DNA of 64,000 nucleotides from Rhizobium sp. 9140 (GCF_900067135.1 NZ_FJUR01000001.1:1-64000); one strand, 5' to 3'; shown: positions 18,101 to 26,337, counted from the first letter of the stretch. A program made the numbers and translations. The notes: generated from the sequence alone by a model not told the origin.

Positions 18101-20957
18101 CGATCTTTGCCGCGATGACGGACCCATCGGCCAGCTTGCCCGCATCGACAGCCAGTGCAGCGAGCTTGCCATTCGTAATCGCGAGATCAGCGATCTGAGA
18201 GCCAACCAGCTGGCCGGCGACTTTGGCGGCAGCGACGGCCGCAATCTGCGCATCCGTCAGCTGACCGGTGATTTTCGACGCTGCCAAGCTTGCGATGTTC
18301 GCCTCAGCGATCGCGCCATCGATGTCGGCGCCGGCGACCGTCGAGATCCACCTCGTTCCATCGAACCGATAGACCTTAAAGTCTGTGGTCAGGTACGCCA
18401 TGCGGCCGGCGGTGTTGCCGGTTGTCGGCAGCGCGGAGACGACTTCCACCGGGCGCAAGCCGGTAGCGAACTTTGCCGCCGTCACGGCTGCATCGGCAAG
18501 CTTGCCGGCTGTGATGGCGGCGTCGCTGATTTGCGTGCCGACGATCGTGCCCGTTAGGTCCACCGTCGGCACAGATGCCGTGTAGGCGGAGCCGTTCCAG
18601 CGGTAGAGCTTGCCGTTGACGGTGATCACGTCCTGCGTCTTCGTGGTCGGGACGACAGTGCCAGAGATGACACCGACCGGCGCGATCCCGGAGGCAAACT
18701 TCGTTGCATCGACGGCCTGCGCCGCCAGCTTGTCGCGCTCGATCGCCGCGTCGGCGATCTTCGCGGCGATGACCGCACCGTCCATGATCTTGCTGACAGA
18801 GACCGCAGCGTCAGCCAGCTTGGCCGTGATCACAGCGCGATCGGCCAGGATCTGTGCCGTGACGGCCGCTACCTCAAGCTTCGCAGTCGAGACGGCAGCA
18901 TCTGCGAGCTTCAGACCAGTGACAGCCGCGTCCATGATCTTGTTGGCCGAAACCGCAGCGTTGCCGATCTTGCTGGTGACGATGGCGCCGTCGAGGACGT
19001 CGGCCGACGAGAACCCGATATTCGCCGTCGTCAGCGAGATCCAGGCCGAGTCCTCCGTCTTGCGCGGCGAGTAAGGGACGAGCTTTCCCTGCACCTCGTA
19101 CTCGGTCGCCGGCAAGAGCCACATGCCGCTCAAGGGCCATTCGCTCGATGTCGGGCCGTAGGGGAAGTGGTCGCTCTCGAAGACGACGACACCCGTCGCC
19201 TTCAGCCGAACGCGGACCAGGACGCGCGCAACATCGGCGAGGTTGGTGGCGCAGGACACGATGATGACCGGCCGGCGGCTCCGGCCGTCCGGGTCCGTCA
19301 GAACATCGGCGCGGGCACCCCAGCCGGTCATCGGCTGCGTCGGCACCTCGATGCGGCCGATCCAGCCGCTGGATACGACCTCCTGCATGGTGCGCACCCA
19401 ATCGTAATCAGCCGGGTCGATCTCTTGCAAGGTGACGATCTGGTTCATGCCCATCTGGCCACGGCGCTCCGTGACGAGGAAGCGCTTGTTCACATAGCCA
19501 TTGTGCGGCGACGTCCAGGAGACGACATCGATGCCGGCTTCCAGAACATAGGCCATCGGCGGCAGGGGCAGCTGGTGACGACGGAAGCGGCGCGCCTCGG
19601 TAAGGATCGCGCGCATGAGCTGCTGGACCTGCCGATCGTGTGACGTGGCACCGAAGGAGATGTCGGCGAGATTGCGCTTGCCGTCCAGGGCTTCGAACGC
19701 ATCGCTGCGCACGACCGGCGCATCCTTGGCGACCCACGCCTCTTCCGGGTTCGGATACTTGCCCGTCACGCCGTTGATGGTGAGATCGACAGAGGGGAAC
19801 GGATCGAAGCCGGCCGGGTCTGTGATGAGGGTATCGGCGTCGGAGAAGCCGAAGACGGCCCCGCCGAAGATACCGTTCTTCATCTTGAAGACGCCGCACT
19901 GGTCGGTCAGTCGGCCATTCTGAGCCTTGCGAAGCTCCTCGACGACGGTGAGCGGCACCATGTCGCCAGTGATCTCGTAGCCGCCGCGCCACTGCGGTTC
20001 CGTCGATCCGTCCGCCCGCTCGACCAGTCGGCCGGCCTCCTGACATGCCGCAATCCAGTTTGAGGATGGCAGCCGCAGCGCGTTGACCTTCTGCCCGCCG
20101 TAGAACCATTCGCCCTTGTAGCGCAGGCCCCGTAGGACATTGTAGGTCATGACCGCGAGGTTATAGGACGGCTCATAGGTGCTCGGATCATCCCATCGAT
20201 GGGTGCCGTTACCGCCGTTCGTGCTGTCCTTTCGGATGTCGTAAAGCGGCAGAGGCGCCGGTTCGAACAGCACCTTCGGCTGACCCTTGAAGTAATCGCG
20301 CTCCCAGCGATAGGTCATGATGGCATAGGGAATGCCGCGACCGATCATGGTCGCATCCCACGGCCGATCGTCGTCTTCACCGAATGTCTCGACCAGGAAG
20401 GGGTCAGCGACGGTCTGCAAGCCGTCGTAGAACTTCACCCAGCAGTAGTCGTGAACGGTCCCTTCGGTGTCGCGGAACTCTTTCAGCGGATAGCCGCGCC
20501 CGAAAACAGCGTCGGGCTCATTCCAGAGGATCGTGCATTTCTCGCCCTCGATCCAGATGCCATCGAGACCGGGAAGCGGGAGGTTGCCCAGCTCAATGAC
20601 TTCCGTGAAATATGTGTTCGGCGTGTCGCCGTCGTAGTTACCCCATGTGCCGTAATATTTGCGCTTCCCGCGCGTGGCGAACTGGCCGATCGTCGTCGAG
20701 ACCGGCTTGTCATCGCCAACATCCGCCTGGATTTTGGCGCCCACTGGTGGTGGCGCGTCCGGCGCGGTGGCCATTGAATAGAGCGTCGTTGCTGCAGCCA
20801 GCGCCAGACTGACCACGGCATTGACGATACCGGAGCCACTGATAACGGCACTGAAGACGCCGGCAATGGCACCGATCAGCGGGCCGGCGGCGGCGGGGTC
20901 GGGCTGAAGCAGGAAGAACGTCAGCGCGGTTGTGGCAAGAGCGTATTTCTTGAACAT
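12180..20957 (-). CDS. Giant tail-tip/fibre protein (GTA megatron/gpJ-like) with decapeptide repeats
   Basis: 2925 residues. The first ~640 form a gpJ-like central tail-tip domain (hydrophobic N-terminus, then TTIGQFATRGKRKYYGTWGN, GGYEITGDMVPLTVVEELRK). From about residue 650 to 2750 the chain is dominated by ten-residue repeats of the type A-V/I-T-A-x-x-I-A-A-N/G, likely a long fibrous shaft. Inserted are KLYRYDGT-type mini-domains, globular jelly-roll-like modules, and two paralogous ~205-residue modules (near 1510-1715 and 2165-2370). The C-terminus (ERLVINAFWNLRGSMTG ... GTSWTVTRLKK) looks like a receptor-binding knob. The gene follows a DUF6950 peptidase, as in GTA clusters. Confidence 0.9.
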   Translation of the reverse strand: MFKKYALATTALTFFLLQPDPAAAGPLIGAIAGVFSAVISGSGIVNAVVSLALAAATTLYSMATAPDAPPPVGAKIQADVGDDKPVSTTIGQFATRGKRKYYGTWGNYDGDTPNTYFTEVIELGNLPLPGLDGIWIEGEKCTILWNEPDAVFGRGYPLKEFRDTEGTVHDYCWVKFYDGLQTVADPFLVETFGEDDDRPWDATMIGRGIPYAIMTYRWERDYFKGQPKVLFEPAPLPLYDIRKDSTNGGNGTHRWDDPSTYEPSYNLAVMTYNVLRGLRYKGEWFYGGQKVNALRLPSSNWIAACQEAGRLVERADGSTEPQWRGGYEITGDMVPLTVVEELRKAQNGRLTDQCGVFKMKNGIFGGAVFGFSDADTLITDPAGFDPFPSVDLTINGVTGKYPNPEEAWVAKDAPVVRSDAFEALDGKRNLADISFGATSHDRQVQQLMRAILTEARRFRRHQLPLPPMAYVLEAGIDVVSWTSPHNGYVNKRFLVTERRGQMGMNQIVTLQEIDPADYDWVRTMQEVVSSGWIGRIEVPTQPMTGWGARADVLTDPDGRSRRPVIIVSCATNLADVARVLVRVRLKATGVVVFESDHFPYGPTSSEWPLSGMWLLPATEYEVQGKLVPYSPRKTEDSAWISLTTANIGFSSADVLDGAIVTSKIGNAAVSANKIMDAAVTGLKLADAAVSTAKLEVAAVTAQILADRAVITAKLADAAVSVSKIMDGAVIAAKIADAAIERDKLAAQAVDATKFASGIAPVGVISGTVVPTTKTQDVITVNGKLYRWNGSAYTASVPTVDLTGTIVGTQISDAAITAGKLADAAVTAAKFATGLRPVEVVSALPTTGNTAGRMAYLTTDFKVYRFDGTRWISTVAGADIDGAIAEANIASLAASKITGQLTDAQIAAVAAAKVAGQLVGSQIADLAITNGKLAALAVDAGKLADGSVIAAKIADSAVTVTKFASGLRPIEVVTSLPTSGNTEGRIVFLTTDDKLYRYDGTRFVATTAAGDITGTLLDAQLAALSASKVTGQLTDTQIAAVGAAKVTGTLVSSQIADAAITAAKFGNGLKPVETVGSLPTSGNAAGRIVFLSTDSKIYRFDGVTWISGVAAPDISGTIADTQIAAIAAGKVTGQLTDAQIAAVAAAKVSGQLVGTQIADLAITNAKLAALAVDAAKLASNAVTNTKIADDAISTPKLQASAIVADKIAVNAITASKMSIAANAVGASLILDRFYGDPGYWSPNAPYVTFVSSADAQVAAMRVSGAMKFNAALAAASAGPRIHGWIARGFPLTPDTWYRASAIVKNVGCNKNFNALVINDMSISASDGSVIASATDTGYQAAAGKTIEWRFKTDSSRTQTATPVPYMDTGTDAAGYWLISDIQLVEMAEASLIVDGAIIARHVSAAAITANAIAANAVTADAIAANAITAVKIAAGAIETAKLAAGAVTAGTIGANAVIAGKIATNAVTAGTIAAGAVTAGTVAANAITAGTIAASAVSAANLAAGIITAEKLAVGKGVNWVSNSNAQADLTNWGIKFRSGGTWDFGKANNNYSPIDGCFYVLQSGARLDGAFVDVNPRSPFDNNYAMRWPVAQLSWLEASVYVFGHRSNGVQLYIECFNNGGNSLGFIMDAKPTNQNSDPGSQLSAYQRVWAKGQAPAGTTHVEIFLRCFGHSAANGTDSYTWFSRFYVGEATQYQSEPTPWSEGSITLITEGNIVTNAITANKIAAGAIVAGKIAANAVTANEIAANAITAAKIAAGAIETAKLAAGAVTAGTIASGAITTAKLDALAVTADKLAVNSVIAGKIAAGVISATELAANSVTTAKIATGAVTANEIAASAIVAGKIAADAIIANNIAANAITAKQLLLADFENFIPDGQFEQGALTSVWDANYPIYNGAGAGGANIWLWVGDAQTGRWSLVLENGVNGGSGGSISMNMVTKDFIPVTSGDWLAWDASVRTTDGSSSYGFYYRILWFDRNKTALSSPQYTDVQGNASIPAAWDKRSGKTQVPGAATYCKVQIYHHSPSTTRYLIIDRISLRKAEGAELVVDGSISTIHLAADSITTAKIAANAVTASEIAANAVTAGKISAGAVEAASIASGAVVAGRIAANAVTAGTVAANAITAGTIAANAVTTGTIAAGAVTAGQIAAGAVIADKIAAGSIYADKLAVGKGTNWIPNSNAQADITNWRIYASSANWSFIKRNDNYTPIDGAFQVLQEGAQNNGQFADLSPRNPADNNIPMRWPVAQGSWLEASVYVYGHRSDYARLHIEYVNNGGVTIGYTFADKPTHQNGDPGSQLASYERIWVKGQAPAGTTHVQLFLRCMGHSAAWGNNSYTWASKFYLGEATANQLEASPWSEGGTTVISEGNIVTNAITANKIAANAITAGKIAANAVTAGTIAANAVTAGTIAANAVTAATIAAGAVSTNQLAANAITAAKIAGGTITGDKIAVRTISADSFIAATITGYEINARTIGAGHIAVGTISATEIATDAITADKIKAFAVSADKIGALAVVAGKIAANAIVADNIQARTITGNKLQAGTIGATEIAAQAITAVKMVITDFNNLVPDNQMTSTDSWVGTIPGWIVWGDHGLFQSYNGMCFQAGPWGSGGYTNCQSRSFPVKGGTAYRFTGAIYSNNNFNGMIRVLWLNASGNIASFYDYINTGSRGSGGTGTLAVNLVSPGEAASAIIELFVQRDATGGNVYFGSVGCFERNGGDLIVDGALTAGMIAANAITADKIAANAVTAEKINVANLSALNIKVSNIDINDATLNGEKLVNGAISNVYYNTSGGTVSKSATTTVLTRTLTLAPEERLVINAFWNLRGSMTGVNAEVFYAGDVQLKINSTVLDTIKITGPAIDTYGCSSQSISGSFTNGGTAQSVTITLVFVMGSGGAMRTNNKDMGYFGSSTGMTNDGTSWTVTRLKK
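13850..14460 (-). repeat. Fibre module copy 2 (paralogue of 15810-16430)
   Basis: Encodes a ~205-residue module starting GKGTNWIPNSNAQADITNW and ending PWSEGGTTVISEGNIVTNAI. The copy at 15810-16430 starts GKGVNWVSNSNAQADLTNW and shares the core PMRWPVAQ/AMRWPVAQ, SWLEASVYV, GQAPAGTTHV and the same ending. It looks like a duplicated carbohydrate-binding-type jelly roll; the ligand is unknown. Confidence 0.75.
15810..16430 (-). repeat. Fibre module copy 1 (paralogue of 13850-14460)
   Basis: First of the two related modules, with the same flanking decapeptide blocks on both sides. The pair differs mainly in surface loops, e.g. DGCFYVLQSGARLDGAFVDV against DGAFQVLQEGAQNNGQFADL, consistent with a duplication followed by divergence of binding surfaces. 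Confidence 0.75.
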
Positions 20958-21382
20958 CAGCCCACCCGAAAGGCGCGTACAGCCTTCTCTCGATCGACCG
21001 TCGCCAAGCCGCCTTCGCCCATCACCCAGATCCGATCGAAATCGAAGACACCAAGCACGTGGCGGAACTGCGTATCCGTGGGAATGGCGGCGATGTCGCC
21101 CGTCTGCGCATCAACCGGATGCTCATGTTCGGGAAGGAGCGAGGCGGCGAAGTCGGCCAGATCCTCAAAGCCGGCCGCGCGCATCAGGCGGTAGGCTGAG
21201 GCCGCATCGTGATAGTCGCCCTGATCGGGCACGGGCAGCTCGGCGCCGGTGATGGCGCTCACGGACGCGATGGCAAGCTGTCCGCAGTCGTTCTGCGCCC
21301 ATGCAAATGGCTTGCGGCGAATGTCATCGAAGACATCGCAGAAGGGTCCGATCCAGAGTTCCCGGCGCTTCAGCTCGATCAT
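20957..21382 (-). CDS. DUF6950/NlpC-P60-like tail peptidase
   Basis: 141 residues. The N-terminal WAQNDCGQLAIASVSAITG has the Asp-Cys-Gly nucleophile context of NlpC/P60-like cysteine peptidases (C33); a later histidine in FRHVLGVFDF (about 107) is the probable second catalytic residue. Likely a tail-associated peptidoglycan hydrolase or tip-processing protein. It overlaps its neighbours by one and four bases, between a hub protein and the fibre, as in gene transfer agents. Confidence 0.78.
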   Translation of the reverse strand: MIELKRRELWIGPFCDVFDDIRRKPFAWAQNDCGQLAIASVSAITGAELPVPDQGDYHDAASAYRLMRAAGFEDLADFAASLLPEHEHPVDAQTGDIAAIPTDTQFRHVLGVFDFDRIWVMGEGGLATVDREKAVRAFRVG

Positions 21383-22029
21383 TCTTCGCCCCAGGGTTCG
21401 ATCCAGTTGGCGACGGAGCCGGCATATTTTCCGAAGTTATCGACCTCGCCGTTCGGCCCCTTCCGTTTCTTCTGCTCTTCGGCGCTGGACTTGGCGGGGT
21501 TCGGCCGGGTCAGGTTGACCATGGCGTCGTTGACGAGGCGGATCTCCAGCACTTCGCCGCCGCCATCTTCCGCGGCCCGCTGCACGCTCGCGCCGTCGAT
21601 GACGCCGAGGTAGTCGTTCTCGGGCATCGACGAGAGGAGACGGGTCTTGGGATCGAGAAGCCCGAGCCAGATCTCGAGAGAGCCCGCGCGGCAGTCGAGC
21701 CCGCGCGCCATATCCTCGACGGCCGGGTTGAGCATCGTCATCGAGACGTTGCGCGTGTTGACCTCGAGCGTCGAGGTGCTGACACTCTCCCCGGTGTCGA
21801 GGTCAACCTGACCCTGGAACGTGCGGGCATAGACCGCGCCGTCGATCAGCGATCGAACCTCGACCGTCACCGGCCGGTCGCCGGACCAGAAGTTCTTCGT
21901 CTGCAGCGTGGTGTTACCGTTCGCGTCGGGATAGGTGCGCGCGATCACGGATACGAACCAACGCGGAATGATGCCGTCGTAAGGCGCGTTCTGCAGCAGC
22001 GCGGAGAAGGCGGGATCGACTGTCTTCAT
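21379..22029 (-). CDS. Tail hub/baseplate protein (GTA gp13-like position)
   Basis: 216 residues from the ATG at 22029 that overlaps the preceding stop (ATGA). Contains FWSGDRPVTVEVRSLIDG, YARTFQGQVDLDTGES and AVEDMARGLDCRAGSLEIWLGLLD, features resembling DUF2163-type tail hub proteins. The position after a distal-tail protein and before the peptidase supports a tail-tip hub role. Confidence 0.65.
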   Translation of the reverse strand: MKTVDPAFSALLQNAPYDGIIPRWFVSVIARTYPDANGNTTLQTKNFWSGDRPVTVEVRSLIDGAVYARTFQGQVDLDTGESVSTSTLEVNTRNVSMTMLNPAVEDMARGLDCRAGSLEIWLGLLDPKTRLLSSMPENDYLGVIDGASVQRAAEDGGGEVLEIRLVNDAMVNLTRPNPAKSSAEEQKKRKGPNGEVDNFGKYAGSVANWIEPWGEE

Positions 22030-22679
22030 GGTTTTTCGATCGCGGTGAAACCGGCGCCCTCTGTCAGGTGACGGCGCGCGCGGCCCGGCATGTGGCTGTC
22101 CGGCATGATGACCATGCGGCAGGCTGGCCGGGCGAAGATCGTGGTGGCGTTGACAGCCAGGCCATCCGGCACATTCGGGAAAATGCTGAGGACCGGCGTC
22201 ACGCCGTCGCTGCCTGCAAGGCCGCGCTCGGATATCTCGAGGAAGGCGTACTGAACGGGATTGCTGCCCCACGACACCTGAAACTTGTCGGCGATCGTCA
22301 GGACGTAGCCTGCCGGAAAGCCCTTGAAGCTCATCGAGCGGCGGTCCGCCCCGATCGTGGCGATCTGGATGACACGACTGCCAAGGATGGTGCCACGAGG
22401 ATCCATGGCCGGATAAGGCGACAGCGGGTCGAACAGCCAGAATGCCTCCTGGGCGCCTCGAAGGGCGCGGATCTGGGCGGCGTACTGTTTCATCTCGGCG
22501 CTCGAGCGGCGATCAAGTTCCACCACGGCGCGCCAGAGCGGGTCGGCCATTTCGGTCTGCCAGATGCGACCGCTGCCCTGTCCTGACAGGCTGTCACGCC
22601 GCTTCACGCCCCACTCGACGCTGGAGATGGGCAGCCGATCGGCGAACGTCGGAAGGCTATAAGGGAAGCTAAGGGTCAT
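22026..22679 (-). CDS. Distal tail protein-like
   Basis: 217 residues. Opens FPYSLPTFADRLPISSVEW, followed by a beta-rich segment and LRGAQEAFWLFDPLSPYP, the kind of fold seen in distal tail proteins that cap the tube below the tape measure. No catalytic motif. Overlaps both neighbours by 4 bp, indicating translational coupling. Confidence 0.6.
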   Translation of the reverse strand: MTLSFPYSLPTFADRLPISSVEWGVKRRDSLSGQGSGRIWQTEMADPLWRAVVELDRRSSAEMKQYAAQIRALRGAQEAFWLFDPLSPYPAMDPRGTILGSRVIQIATIGADRRSMSFKGFPAGYVLTIADKFQVSWGSNPVQYAFLEISERGLAGSDGVTPVLSIFPNVPDGLAVNATTIFARPACRMVIMPDSHMPGRARRHLTEGAGFTAIEKP

Positions 22680-25600
22680 TGGCCCCTCACGTACGGGCGC
22701 TTCTTGATCTGATCGAAGCGGGCCGGCAGGTTCTTGTCGTAGGCGCGAAGGCCCTTGGCCACGCCGCGATCGACAGCGTCCTCAATGTCGCGATCGCCGC
22801 GCGGATTATCGACGTAGACGTTGATCTCCGACTTGCCGGAGCCTGCCCGGTCGTTGGCGACAGCCGCTTGCCGCTCCTGTGCCTGGGACGGATAGATCGA
22901 CGCCGGCGCGCCGATGCGGGTCACGAAGCCGCCCTGGTCGTAGCCACTACCGGAGTTCAGACCCTCCAGAAGGCGGCGAACGCCGGGCTGCGCGACCACG
23001 CTCGCCTTGACCACAAATTCCTGACCGTGGACGAAACCGGCGATACTGTCGCGCGGCCCGTTTCCGGTGTGACCGCCGACGTCGTAGCCGTTCGTCAAGA
23101 AACTCCCTAGCGTCGTATTGGGTGCCCAGAACATGCTGGTCGGATTGATACCGCCCAGCAAGCTGCCAAGACTTCCGAGAAGGCTGGAAGGGCTGTTTGC
23201 GCCGGAAGACGCTGATAAAAGCTGCTGGCTGAACTGCCCGAGACCATTCCCGAGATTGCCAAGCCCTTGGACGGCCGTTGTCGATGCGTTGGCCAAGCTA
23301 CCGACATTTGTCGCAGCTTCCGTCGCGCGCCGCGCTTGCAGCTCCATCGCGTTGACCCAAGTCTTATTGACCTGGTTGGAGCTGTTGCCAGACAGCATTT
23401 CAAGCTGAAGTCCGCTCGCGCCCATCCGGCTGGCACCGGTGGCGAAGCCGACATGCCCTCCCGGCTGGTTTGCGCCATAGCCGTTCGTATCAACAAGCAC
23501 GTCACCCTTCAGCACCGACGCGAGATCGACCCGCTGACCCCAGTTCTGGAACGAATTGGCGGTCAGGGAACCCGATCCCTTCACGCCGATCTGTTCCAGG
23601 GAGGAGTTGACGAAACCCGCACACCAAGCCGTCTGCGCCGCGTCAATGTTGACGCCGCCCGCACGAAGGAAACTGTTGATGTTTCCGCGCTGTCCGGTTT
23701 CGGAAAAGCCCAGAAGGTTCGATGCCAAATCGACAGCGTTTCCGGTTCCGCTTGTTGGAAGCGCCGAGCGGGTGACGGCGCCGACTGGAGCGGCGTAAGA
23801 CGGAAAACCGGCTGACGGCGTGTTCTGGTTGGCGGCGACTGGCGCTGACCTCGTAAACCGGGCGATCACATCGGAAAGCTCCGTGCGATCGCCGCCGAGA
23901 ACCATGTTCTTGATCGAGTTCGTCCCCAGCTCCTGGAAGAACTTTCCGACGTCGCCGAGAAGCCCCTTTAAGGCCCCTTTAAAGTCGCCTTTGATGAGCG
24001 AACCGAACATGTTGTCGATTGCGCTGTCGCTGGCCGAGCGCACCATGTCCCACGCTTCTTTTTGCCGATTAAGCTCAGTGGTCAGCTCGCCCGTGAGACG
24101 AGCCTTCTCCCGCATCTGCTCGGCTTCTACGCTGTTGCGCTCAATGCCAAGATCCCGGATCTTGCGCTCGGTATCGAGGATCCGGAGGTTGTCAGCGCGC
24201 GCGCTGGTGCTCTGGCCGACGAGATCGATCTCAGCCCGGAGCCGTTCGATTTCGGTGTCCTGCGTAGCGATCGCCTTCTGGGCCGCGATCTTCTGCGCCA
24301 GCTCGGCATAGGCGGCCGACTTCTCGCCGATCCGTGCCAATTCGGCCTGATCGATTGGAAGCCCCGTGCGCGCGGCCTCCTCCTTAAGCTGCGTCGTGAG
24401 CTGAAACTGCATGCGCAGCCGCTCTTGTTCGACCGCCGACTTACCAACGAGGTCAAGTTCAAGCCGCTGCTTTTCGAGAAGCGTATCCAGCGAGCGTGCG
24501 CGCTGCTCCTGAGAACGGGCCGTCGATGCGTTGCCCTCGTCTCGCTCGAAATCGTTGGGGCGGCGCTTTGGAACGGGAACGTCAACGAGATAGCCGTCGC
24601 TGTTCAAAACACGGCTGTCCCCCTCGTCGGGATCTCCGTCAAGTTCGCTGGGGCGTGGCCGAGGCGTCGGGCCATTATCAGGCAGGATTGTCCCACTCCC
24701 ACCCGGCGTGAATTCGGGGCTGCGGATTAACCCGTCATAAGCGCCCTGGGAAGGATACCTCGACGTGATAGCGGCGGCTGCGATTGCCTGTTCATTGACG
24801 GATTGAACGCTGCCGGCTGCGCCCATGGCGGCAGTCGACAGTTTTTCGAACATGGTGGTGAAGGCAGCGATTGCTGGAATGCCGCTGTCGTTTGTTGCGG
24901 CGATCAGCGCATTCTGCACTGTAGTGACGTCTTCAAGCTTCAGAGAGCCGTCCGCTGCGGCATTAGCAAAGGTGTCAAAAGCGTTCTGGAGGTTGATAAT
25001 CACCTCGTTCTCAGCACCGGCGGCTTGAAGCTGGGTCACCAGTTCGCTGATTGAGATGCGGGCGTCTGACACTCCTGACGCCACGTCTTTTAGAGTATCC
25101 TTGTTCAAAAGTTCGATGCCTGCGGAAAGCTCCGCAGCGTCCTTGGCGCGGCCGAGTTCATCCGCGTAAGCTTTCAGCGCGGGTATGGCCTCGCCCCACT
25201 GCTTGGCCAGATTGCCGATGAGGTCGGCCTGCTTCGCCAGATCGGCCGACATCCCACCCGTGCCTTCGTCGGACGTCGTGAAATACTGGATCAGCGCGGC
25301 GGTACCGGCTACCAAGCCGACGGTGACGAGCGACACTGGCGAAACCAGAGACATGAAGGCTGCGGCAAGGCCCGCGACTGGCTTTTCCATCGTGGCGATA
25401 ACGGATGCGACCTGCGTTCCCTGCTGCAGGCCAATCATCAACGGGTCCATGCCCATGAAGGCGGTGACGACGACGTCCTGTCCCTGCGCGGCAAGGTTCG
25501 CGGTGTTGAAGTTCTGCGCACCATTCTGGTTTGCTGCCGCTGCCTTCAGCTCAGTATTGCGCGTGCGCAGGGCATCAACGGACCGGAGCGCGGTTTGCCG

Positions 25601-25963
25601 CTGCTGCTCGATCGCGGCTGTCATTTCCTTTGTCGAAATGACGCCGGCTGCATGCGCCAGCTCGATCGAGGCAACTTCCTGCTTGTAGGACCGCATCGTC
25701 GCGTAGAGGGGATTGTAGCGCGCGCGCAGATCGTCGAGCGCCTTGCCTTCGTCTCCGAGCGCCTTGATCCGCTGGGAATAGGCATCTCGATCCGCCGCCG
25801 TGCCAAGACCGGCCGCTGCCTGCTCAAGCCGATCTAGCTTGTTCGAGGTCTGGTCGGCTGCTTTGCCGACGCCGCTCAGCGCGTTGACCGTCGCCTCGCC
25901 GGCCTGAATGGCCGGGCTGGCATCGAGGTCGATCCGTCCTGAAATGCGAAGAGGTGCAGCCAT
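22676..25963 (-). CDS. Tail tape measure protein with C-terminal CHAP-like peptidase domain
   Basis: 1095 residues from the ATG at 25963 that overlaps the preceding stop. Residues 1-220 (LRISGRIDLDASPAIQAG, a helical stretch, then AAAFMSLVSPVSLVTVGLV) are typical of prophage tail length proteins. A long charged coiled coil spans about 480-680. About residue 780, QTAWCAGFVNSSLEQIGVKG followed by QPGGHVGFATG resembles a TIGR02594/CHAP cysteine peptidase with Cys and His, which could cut peptidoglycan during entry. Gene length predicts tail length; for a siphophage this is medium. Confidence 0.85.
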   Translation of the reverse strand: MAAPLRISGRIDLDASPAIQAGEATVNALSGVGKAADQTSNKLDRLEQAAAGLGTAADRDAYSQRIKALGDEGKALDDLRARYNPLYATMRSYKQEVASIELAHAAGVISTKEMTAAIEQQRQTALRSVDALRTRNTELKAAAANQNGAQNFNTANLAAQGQDVVVTAFMGMDPLMIGLQQGTQVASVIATMEKPVAGLAAAFMSLVSPVSLVTVGLVAGTAALIQYFTTSDEGTGGMSADLAKQADLIGNLAKQWGEAIPALKAYADELGRAKDAAELSAGIELLNKDTLKDVASGVSDARISISELVTQLQAAGAENEVIINLQNAFDTFANAAADGSLKLEDVTTVQNALIAATNDSGIPAIAAFTTMFEKLSTAAMGAAGSVQSVNEQAIAAAAITSRYPSQGAYDGLIRSPEFTPGGSGTILPDNGPTPRPRPSELDGDPDEGDSRVLNSDGYLVDVPVPKRRPNDFERDEGNASTARSQEQRARSLDTLLEKQRLELDLVGKSAVEQERLRMQFQLTTQLKEEAARTGLPIDQAELARIGEKSAAYAELAQKIAAQKAIATQDTEIERLRAEIDLVGQSTSARADNLRILDTERKIRDLGIERNSVEAEQMREKARLTGELTTELNRQKEAWDMVRSASDSAIDNMFGSLIKGDFKGALKGLLGDVGKFFQELGTNSIKNMVLGGDRTELSDVIARFTRSAPVAANQNTPSAGFPSYAAPVGAVTRSALPTSGTGNAVDLASNLLGFSETGQRGNINSFLRAGGVNIDAAQTAWCAGFVNSSLEQIGVKGSGSLTANSFQNWGQRVDLASVLKGDVLVDTNGYGANQPGGHVGFATGASRMGASGLQLEMLSGNSSNQVNKTWVNAMELQARRATEAATNVGSLANASTTAVQGLGNLGNGLGQFSQQLLSASSGANSPSSLLGSLGSLLGGINPTSMFWAPNTTLGSFLTNGYDVGGHTGNGPRDSIAGFVHGQEFVVKASVVAQPGVRRLLEGLNSGSGYDQGGFVTRIGAPASIYPSQAQERQAAVANDRAGSGKSEINVYVDNPRGDRDIEDAVDRGVAKGLRAYDKNLPARFDQIKKRPYVRGQ

Positions 25964-26337
25964 CACTCAGCCTCGTTCAGTATTTCAAGGGCAGCTTCTT
26001 CCATCACGCGGATATCGGCGAGCAGCTCGACGGAGGTGTCGATCTGGCGCAACACGACATCGCAGGCCGCATAGTCCAGGCCAACGAAGACGAGGCAGAA
26101 CTGCAGGCCGACAACGCGCCACTGGGTCGAGCAGGCGCGAAATGCAATCAAAGCCGGCCAGTTGCATTCCATGATGTCGAGATCCCCGTCGTCGTCTGTC
26201 TCATCGTCGTCGTGCGCTACGACCACAAATCCGAGTTTTCGGAACTGCTCGCGTGTGGTGTCGGTAAGGGTAGAAGGGCGCGATGTGTCCGCGCGACCGC
26301 GCCGGGCATAAGCCCAGGCTACGGCCGCGCTTTGGAG
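25963..26337 (-). CDS. DUF1799 extension of tail chaperone, made by -1 frameshift
   Basis: An open frame of 124 codons with no stop from the slippery site at 26337-26343 to 25963. Its end matches DUF1799 (NWPALIAFRACSTQWRVVGL, VGLDYAACDVVL), a gene always next to tail chaperones in Mu-like phages. No good ribosome binding site precedes the possible GTG at 26226, and the frame runs on upstream into the chaperone gene. Expected product: a 261-residue fusion of the chaperone with this domain, the counterpart of lambda gpGT. Confidence 0.75.
   Translation of the reverse strand, partial: LQSAAVAWAYARRGRADTSRPSTLTDTTREQFRKLGFVVVAHDDDETDDDGDLDIMECNWPALIAFRACSTQWRVVGLQFCLVFVGLDYAACDVVLRQIDTSVELLADIRVMEEAALEILNEAE

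Larger units (their letters stand above)
12700..19010 (-). repeat. Long tract of 30-bp coding repeats in the fibre gene
   Basis: Degenerate 30-bp units encode variants of AVTAGTIAAN/AITADKIAAN, in blocks of about 5 to 30 units separated by globular modules. The strand-opposite GC-rich units read as spurious long frames. Unit conservation is at the protein level with many silent changes, so the tract is old or under selection, not a recent slippage expansion. Confidence 0.8.

Noticed and set aside
12700..19010. Regular short repeats that could suggest a CRISPR array
   Set aside because: The units are inside one intact reading frame with a 30-bp codon period and no constant repeat plus variable spacer; no cas gene is near.
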